A program made the position numbers and the translations under genes. Of a stretch of DNA of 64,000 bases, positions 57,994 to 64,000 are shown in pieces. The DNA is from Hydractinia symbiolongicarpus (taxonomy: Eukaryota > Cnidaria > Hydrozoa > Anthoathecata > Hydractiniidae): the NCBI RefSeq assembly GCF_029227915.1, contig NC_079876.1, positions 11,904,001-11,968,000 on the forward strand, in the 5' to 3' direction. Under the pieces are notes generated by a model that saw only the letters and a list, made by a program, of their open reading frames with translations, did no database searches and was not told where the DNA came from. Each line of letters begins with the position of its first letter. Within the stretch, counting starts at the first letter, position 1.

Positions 57994-58386
57994 CTTTACG
58001 ATGAGGTGAACAGAAAGCACGGAAAGACTACACAGAGGAATATCAGGGGGGACGATATCCAAATGGTAGAAGACGGAGATAGAATCAAAACATGACGGTT
58101 CAACAAGCATTTGAACCAACCTCTAAAGGACGCAATGCAAAAAATTACGTCACACATAGAAATGCACGTAAGGGTTGTGTATAGTTTTAGTTGTGATATT
58201 TACAAGGGTGGCGTTTCTAATTACAATAAAACTAAGAGCTTCAGGTTGCTGTCAAGTATAGCGAAAATCGAAGCGTTTATGGAAGAATGTGAAATGAAGC
58301 GTCTCGATCTGGAGGATGGCGAGTTCTGGACTAAGGCTTATGGTGGCTCACCAATAAAAAATACCCGATTTTGGCCAAAATTTTGA
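57994..58386 (+). pseudogene. 3' part of the decayed ORF split by the 5.9-kb transposon
   Basis: The frame broken at 52080 resumes at 57994. If the element and one duplication copy are removed, the two parts are in the same frame. A TGA at 58093-58095 interrupts it, after which protein-like sequence continues (DAMQKITSHIEMHVRVVYSF, FMEECEMKRLDLED) and fades out after AYGGSP near 58350. Both stops are TGA where CGA would keep the frame, as expected from CpG decay. The family is not securely recognised. It is dead in this copy. Confidence 0.55.
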
Positions 58387-58611
58387 GATTTTAAATGATT
58401 TAAAGTAAATAAATATCGCTGAAAACGATTCTGAAAACCAATTTTTTATATCTGGTGTAGTTTTTCAGGAATTATCCCATTACCAGTGAATGTCCCCCTG
58501 GCAACGGGCCTTAGTAACGGTGATTTGGTCCTTTTTAGGGCTTTTAGTACTTACAATTTTAGTATTTTTGACCAGCTTGGTTAACCACGCTTTCGACTAA
58601 GCTTAGTTTAA
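58387..58611. other. spacer before the Kolobok element
   Basis: AT-rich sequence with no gene. The TTAA target of the Kolobok insertion is at 58608-58611. Confidence 0.5.
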
Positions 58612-59018
58612 AGGGACTGTCCGGTGAAAAATTATTTTAAAATATTATTTGTAATTTAAAATTATGACATAGAAAATACCTTTCTTTTTTGATATTATTC
58701 ACTTAATCACATATATAAACAAACTTTTTTATCGTAGATGTGTTAAAGCATGGCTTCGTCTTGTTGCTGCAAATGCGCGCAAAACGGCCTGGGTTAAAAA
58801 TTTAATATGCGTAATTATGCATGTGACGTAGAACAGTGGTGAAAAACAGACTATGTAGCGAAAGTGTGTAGCGTTTTCAGTACAAATATGAACCCCCCTA
58901 GAAGTTAACTGTTTAGAAACTTATTTAAAAAAAACTTTTAATTTTAAACTCTTCTCTACAAATTATGAAATACGATTATTAATATGTCTTCGTCGAACAA
59001 AAATTTCACGGTATTAGG

Positions 59019-59738
59019 ATTTCAGATTCCGAAATAGCTTCACAGCCTAGGCGGGTTTTTAATGATGCTTTTGATGATCAGGCAGACTTCGATCCTCAGC
59101 AAAATCCTAGATTGTGTAAGCCTGTTACTGATTGGTGTCGTTGTGGTAAATGTGAGAGGATGCCGACAGAGAAAGAGTGTGTTTGCTGTGTTGAAATCGA
59201 TGCCATAAAATACTTCAATCTTAATGGTAGCGATTTATTTTTATATATTTCCAAAAATAATAAGGGGAGTTTATATTTCCAGACTTTTTTCTAACTTCAC
59301 GATAATTATTTTAAGATCAGGAATGCATCACACAGCATCCACATTTTAACTACATCGTGTTGTTGAAAGATGTGTTATGGACAGCGTTAGTCGCGCTATA
59401 TGACCGGGAAAGTCGCGGTTTACCTGAGCGTGACCATGTACCAAATAGGTAATCTATTTAATCTCTCCCGCGTTACTAAAAATTCGACGATTGACTTAAC
59501 TTATTTTGCTAAAAATTTTAGGACGTACCGTTACGGTGCTTATCGACAGTTTTGCTGGTTTATCCACAACAAACTTGGGCGAGGTGTACGACGTGTCATA
59601 CCAGCGTGTGCAGTTTGTAAGATCAGGGAGGAATATCCTAGTGTAGATGGACGATACACTGGGTTTAAGGGTGACGCAGAAGGGGGAGAACTGGTTGAAA
59701 TGGATTTTTCTTGGATAGCGGAGATAGAAGACGAATAG
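59019..59738 (+). CDS. P2X7 C-terminal (ballast/zinc) domain protein carried by the Kolobok element
   Basis: Exons about 59026-59226, 59316-59448 and 59522-59738 join in frame across GT-AG introns. They encode the conserved blocks of the P2X7 receptor cytoplasmic domain: DWCRCGKCERMPTEKECVCC, then CITQHPHFNYIVLL, then YRYGAYRQFCWFIHNKLGRG followed by RRVIPACAVCKIREEYP and YTGF. The clustered Cys residues are those that bind zinc in the P2X7 ballast. There is no channel part, so this is a stand-alone soluble domain. The start is uncertain: an ATG at 58984 is in another frame and hits a TAG at 59035, and an acceptor-like TTTCAG at 59020-59025 suggests an upstream exon that I could not place. 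Known mainly as a domain multiplied in invertebrate genomes; its role within a transposon is unknown. Confidence 0.85.
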
Positions 59739-59912
59739 TTATTATATACACTACTTGTACATATTTACAAAAGTCATACACATTTTTTTCGTATAAGAAT
59801 CTGTTTTTTAAGAAACGTAGTAATAGATTTTTTTGTGCAAATTTAAGAAACGTTAGAAGAAGTATTCATCGGATTGCTTAAAAATTAAAAACGTGTATTA
59901 GAAATTTTATAT

Positions 59913-62900
59913 TTACAATTTTATACGTTTATATTTGGTCGATTTTTCAATAATTTCTTCGCGAGGTGGCCTGTCATCGGGAGTAATCTTTAACGACAGT
60001 TGGCGTTTCATCCGATTTCTTTCTGAAACTTTTTTTTTACATTCGGCGCGTTTCATTATTTTTTGCAGGATATAGTGTAAGTAGCCATAATCCTTATCAA
60101 CTTTCACAATTTTGGATACAAATCTTTTGTTCGGTTTGGAATACGCGACTTTGAAAAGTGGTTTCCGAATTCCTTCTTCGTTAACTGAGTGTTTCTAAAG
60201 ATTATCAGAGCACACAAAATATTGCATATTTAATATCAAAAACATAAAATTTGCAATGTTTTATATACCTGTTCTCTGTTGATGTTGTGGTTGTGATCTA
60301 AAATAGCGAGTTGGGTACCAGCGAGCATCTTTTCCATTTTAAAAAAGGTTGACTTTGGCAAGTACCTAATTTTCAGTGAATGAAAAACTTCCAAGAGGGT
60401 AGTGTTGATTTGCTCCGTAAGCTTTTCAAGATCTTTTACAAGGCAAGGCTGTGTCACAATTTTAACCAATTTGTTGTGAGCTTCAGAACCCATCACAAGC
60501 CACTTTTTTCTTTCTGTCTCTTCCTCATTTAATCTTGGATGGTCGCAAGCTTTGTATGTCTTGTTGTGGGTAAAGGTATGTCTGTTGACAGAGTGGTGAA
60601 TTATCGACGTAAATCTTTCAACTAACTCTTTTCCACTACCATTACAATTATGGATTGACCAGTACAGGTGGTTGACCACTGCAGGTGCCCAGCTTGCAAG
60701 TATGTTTAAGTCTATGAAGAAATAATTTAATAAAATCTGCACATTGAGATCTTAATCACTCTACAACAAAAGTAACATACCTTTCTTTTTTGAAGCCTTT
60801 ATTAACTTTTTAACGAGTCCCTTCCCAATGTGCCAAGGATCGAACTGATGAATAATTTTTGTAAATCTTGGGTCGGTCCTCATTAGCTTCTTTATGGAGG
60901 GATGCCTATCAGTGGAAATCACACGTATTGGAAGTTCCATGTCTTCTTGAAGTTCTTGGATACATCTGATAAAGCCTTCTTTTTCCATTGCTTGTGAGCT
61001 GGTTACCTCCTAAATGTAAGAAGAAGTTAAAAGCCGATGAGATAGAAATATATATTTAGGAACACTCAAACGTAAACAAATTTACCTTCACGTGTACTAT
61101 GCTGAAATTTAATATTTTGTTTGTCTGGCAGTCCATCGCCGATACGGTACTGTAGGTGGCGTTGTGACCAGGTGTATCACATTGACCGTCAACGGCAAGT
61201 TCTAGCTGCCGATTTTCATTTGTAATTTCACGTGACAGTATCTGTTTTTCTTTTCGCCAAGCATGATCTACCTCTGGGTAAACAAAGTTGCCACGATGCT
61301 CGTAGTACATGGTTTTGGAAATGAATTGCAAGTTTAATATGTTTGCAAATTTTAACATTTTGTTAAATGTTATTCCAGCTAGTTCAATAGCAGCGGTTAA
61401 GTGTAAATTACCAGCTCCTTTGGTGCAATTTAGTTTCGGTTGACCAGACCAGTTGTAGTTACAACCTAAAATTCAACAATTAAATTAGAACCTAGGAGGG
61501 AGCTACAGGCTATTTTTCAGAATCGAACAATAAATGTTTTACTTAACCTTTTACACACTGTATCTTGTACGTTAGCTGACTGCCAGTATTCTTAACTTCG
61601 CTGATGCTTTCACTGTCTATGATGGAACCACACTTTATGCAATACTTAATCAGCTCTTTGATACATGTTTCGTACACCAAGTAAGTTTTTTGCTTGCATG
61701 GCTCCATGTTTCGATGTTCAATACGTTCTTGTTCTTGTTCTTCGTCTTCTCCTTCATCCATCTCTTGACTAATTGAATAATTAGGGTCACTTTTATCAGC
61801 CCTGAAATAAGGAATATGCAAAAAATAGATTCATAAATACGACTTTATGGAAGTGGTTGGAAATTTATTTTTGTTTTGTTACCTCTCAAGAGATTTGACT
61901 AGCCATTCATCATTCTCACTCTCATTGTCGCCATCGGAAATTACGTCCTCGTCCAAATCGTGTCCCTCGTGTGAAAATTCAGAAGTTGGTGGTTCAATTA
62001 AATTCGACAATCCCAGCATTTCCAATGTGTTGCTTATATTACCTGAAGTATTAAATGAGGAAAAACGATATAAACAGTTCCTTCATTAATAATTTTTTCA
62101 TTGTAAATTCGTGCACGTATAAGAAAATATTTACCTTTGTGTAGGATATTGAATGTACTGTTCAGAGCTGCTGCTGCGCTTTGTAGGTTCACGTCATCCA
62201 AATCGGAATTAAATGAGGAATCAGTACAATTTGAATCTGAAAACATATACATTCTTAAAAATTACAAAATAATTTGCCACTTCGGTTAAGCATGAAAATA
62301 AAATAAAGTCGAAAGCCATACCGTTATCTGTGTCCGTTTCATTTTCAGTTTGACAAGAAGCATGTACAACAGCTACTTGGGTTTGCGTTTGCGCATCTGC
62401 TACAGAACACAACGTTTGTGTACATGTACTTCGTACTGACGTATCTTTATATTGGGTTGCACTCGTTTGTGTTTTTGGTATGGCCTGTATTCCAATTGAT
62501 AATTTGGATTCAACTTCAAATTCAACTTCATTATCGATTAAACATAATTGCTCAGAATCTTCAACCAAGGCTGACTTCACCAACTAATAACGATCGAACG
62601 AAGTAATAAAAAGGAATGGGAACGAAGATGATATACTCGAGAAATGTTAAGAACATTCAAGGCTTTGTCAATACCAATAGCAAAATACGAGGAAATTAAT
62701 TTTCAAGATTAACATTCTGATAAAAAAAAAACGGATTTGCTTACGTCTTTAGATTGACTTCGTTTGGCTCGCGATGTGGAGGATGTACGTTCCTTAGGGG
62801 CAGTCTTATGACAAAAAATTGTCGGCACAGAATTTTGAATCAACCGGCGTTTGCAAGGACGATCTTTATAAAATAATTCATTCTGAAGTTTCCAGCTTGG

Positions 62901-63080
62901 GTCAAAGCAGGTTTCTTCAAAATGGTCAGAGCATAGAAATACTTTAGCTGGCAGCTTTGTTCTGTTAATTGCGGCAATCCAGGCTTTGCTAACTTCAGGA
63001 TTCTTAGGCATTAGAAAGAAGCTTTTATCTTTGTTTGACTTAATGTTGTTTTTACAACCGTACGCCGAACAGTAGGCCAT
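59913..63080 (-). CDS. Kolobok THAP-domain DDE transposase (9 exons)
   Basis: Exons 62745-63080, 62322-62583, 62135-62236, 61883-62042, 61548-61801, 61086-61465, 60781-61009, 60269-60711 and 59913-60194, all with GT-AG borders, sum to 2448 nt and 815 residues with no stop. Residues 1-85 are a THAP DNA-binding zinc domain (C2CH: C4, C9, C50, H53; contains FLCSDHFEETCFDP). A Gln/Thr/acidic-rich linker follows (about 113-300). The catalytic region contains LELAVDGQCDTPGHNATYST (Asp about 464), RVISTDRHPSIKKLM (Asp about 532) and HQFDPWHIGKGLVKK, typical Kolobok core blocks. The C-terminus is basic (DRPPREEIIEKSTKYKRIKL). It would bind the AGGGACTGTC ends and insert at TTAA. Reading frame and splice sites look functional. 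Confidence 0.93.
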
Positions 63081-63645
63081 ACTAACAGCAAGTTTTTCGA
63101 CCTTTCTCCGTTCAGAGTTGTTTCACAAAAAGAAACAAAAATGTTATTTAGTTTGCTTTCTAGGGGAAATTGCGTAATGAGGCGGCCTCTTTTACATTTT
63201 GATCTTTAAATTTTATCTTCAGCGAAGCGCCTTTAGCGAATAATAACAGAACCTGTGAAATCTGATAAATTATTTATAACACATTTCCGAATATATGCTA
63301 CACGGGGGTATTAACTGACTTAAAAAATAATAAACGAAAATAAAATAAGTCAATAAGATTTTTTGTTCCGGTCTATCCTTTAACGGGCTAGCGCGTTTTG
63401 TTTTGATTTTCTCACCATTGTGCTACGTCAGGGGAAACATGTGTGTTTAGCCTCTCATTCATGCTGAATTATTCAAACAAAATGGCGATCCAAAGGTGAT
63501 GCTTCACGAGGGAATTGAAAAAAAGAAAACAACTTACATAAGCGTATTAATATATTATGTTTTAAAAGATGCAGATATTCTTTAGTAATAAGTACATATT
63601 AGTTGATATAATAAAACTTATTTTTTTACCGGACAGTCCCTTTAA

Positions 63646-63732
63646 AGTTTATTCGGGGGCCATCTTGGATGATTTTCAGGCATAAACAAACGGAGTTTGA
63701 GTGAAGTGATAAGGAGGAAATTTGTTTTTTAA
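63646..63732. other. short spacer between two Kolobok copies
   Basis: About 85 bp separate the TTAA duplications of the complete element and the next copy. No feature is seen other than the flanking TTAA at 63729-63732. Confidence 0.6.
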
Positions 63733-64000
63733 AGGGACTGTACGGTGAAAAATATATATACCTTATATCAATTCTCCTCCTCTTGTTATTAAAGAAAATC
63801 CCCTTCATTCACTTCGTATTTTTTTATTATAGAAGTCTAACCTTTTTTTTTTATTGACTTTCTTCGTGAAGCATGACCTTCGCTCACCATCATGGCGGGA
63901 ATAAGTCTGCATTGAAAGTGAGGCTGGATAAATATGTTTGCGTATGACGTAGAGCAATTCAGAAACAAATCATAACAAACTCATTGTATGGAATGTGAGG
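63733..64000. mobile_element. second Kolobok-family copy, left end only (cut by window edge)
   Basis: It starts AGGGACTGTACGGTGAAAAA directly after TTAA, one base different from the neighbour's left end, in the same orientation. Interior words such as GCATGACCTTCGC and ATGACGTAGAGCA correspond loosely to GCATGGCTTCGTC and GTGACGTAGAACA in the complete copy. The remainder lies beyond the window, so whether it is full length is unknown. Confidence 0.75.

Larger units (their letters stand above)
58612..63641. mobile_element. complete 5.0-kb Kolobok DNA transposon
   Basis: The ends are inverted repeats, AGGGACTGTCCGGTGAAAAA at 58612 and AGGGACTGTCCGGTAAAAAA on the minus strand at 63641. They are flanked by TTAA on both sides (58608-58611, 63642-63645), the Kolobok target. 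It contains an intact nine-exon transposase gene with an N-terminal THAP domain on the minus strand, and a divergently arranged gene with a P2X7-tail domain on the plus strand. Intact genes and matching ends suggest recent activity. THAP domains and TTAA duplications are both known for Kolobok. I do not know whether the second gene is a general feature. Confidence 0.93.

Noticed and set aside
51922-58386. Calling the split ORF a Polinton or virus gene
   Set aside because: The style is suggestive, but no capsid, polymerase, integrase or protease gene of such an element is visible nearby, so the family name cannot be supported.
63626-63808. 60-codon minus-strand frame across the two Kolobok ends
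   Set aside because: Spans terminal repeats and spacer, with no coding features.

Overview
The window is AT-rich animal nuclear DNA with spliced genes (GT-AG introns), microsatellites, satellites and many transposons. I see no bacterial operon, rRNA gene or functional tRNA gene. The protein families (an invertebrate PKA catalytic subunit, a DZIP3-type HEPN protein, a Kolobok transposon with a THAP domain and a P2X7-tail zinc protein) and the scattered foldback repeat with AACCTCGTCCCCAGG ends fit a cnidarian, probably a medusozoan. That assignment is inference.
Layout: 1-8.4 kb is gene-poor, with a pogo-like MITE, a degenerate tandem repeat, a foldback element, a doubtful decayed gene on the + strand, a head-to-tail pair of mini-Helitrons and short tandem repeats. 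8.8-13.5 kb is one 4.7-kb satellite built on a 10-bp unit. 13.5-17.8 kb is sparse. 17.87-31.47 kb (minus strand) is a complete 11-exon gene for the cAMP-dependent protein kinase catalytic subunit. It is the only clearly conserved host housekeeping gene here, and its introns hold a 126-bp tandem repeat, two LINE 3' ends and a SINE. 31.5-47.2 kb is gene-poor, with a SINE, simple-sequence arrays, a second tandem Helitron pair and a GATA-type array. 47.2-50.1 kb (minus) is a two-exon HEPN/coiled-coil/transmembrane protein. 50.2-51 kb holds foldback elements.
The right end (51.9-64 kb) is nested mobile DNA. A degraded ORF is interrupted by an apparently complete 5.9-kb DNA transposon (52081-57986) with terminal inverted repeats of about 300 bp, a 7-bp target duplication and two intact genes: an integrase-like DDE transposase and a ubiquitin E3 ligase with C2HC finger, CUE-like and HECT regions. 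Immediately beyond is a complete 5.0-kb Kolobok element (58612-63641, TTAA target). It has a nine-exon THAP-DDE transposase gene on the minus strand and, on the plus strand, a gene for the cytoplasmic (ballast) domain of P2X7 receptors. A second Kolobok copy begins at 63733 and runs off the window.
The most novel-looking content is the two transposons that each pair a transposase with an accessory protein (E3 ubiquitin ligase; P2X7-tail domain). The tandem Helitron pairs and the 10-bp satellite, whose sequence resembles part of the E3-ligase transposon's terminal repeat, come next.
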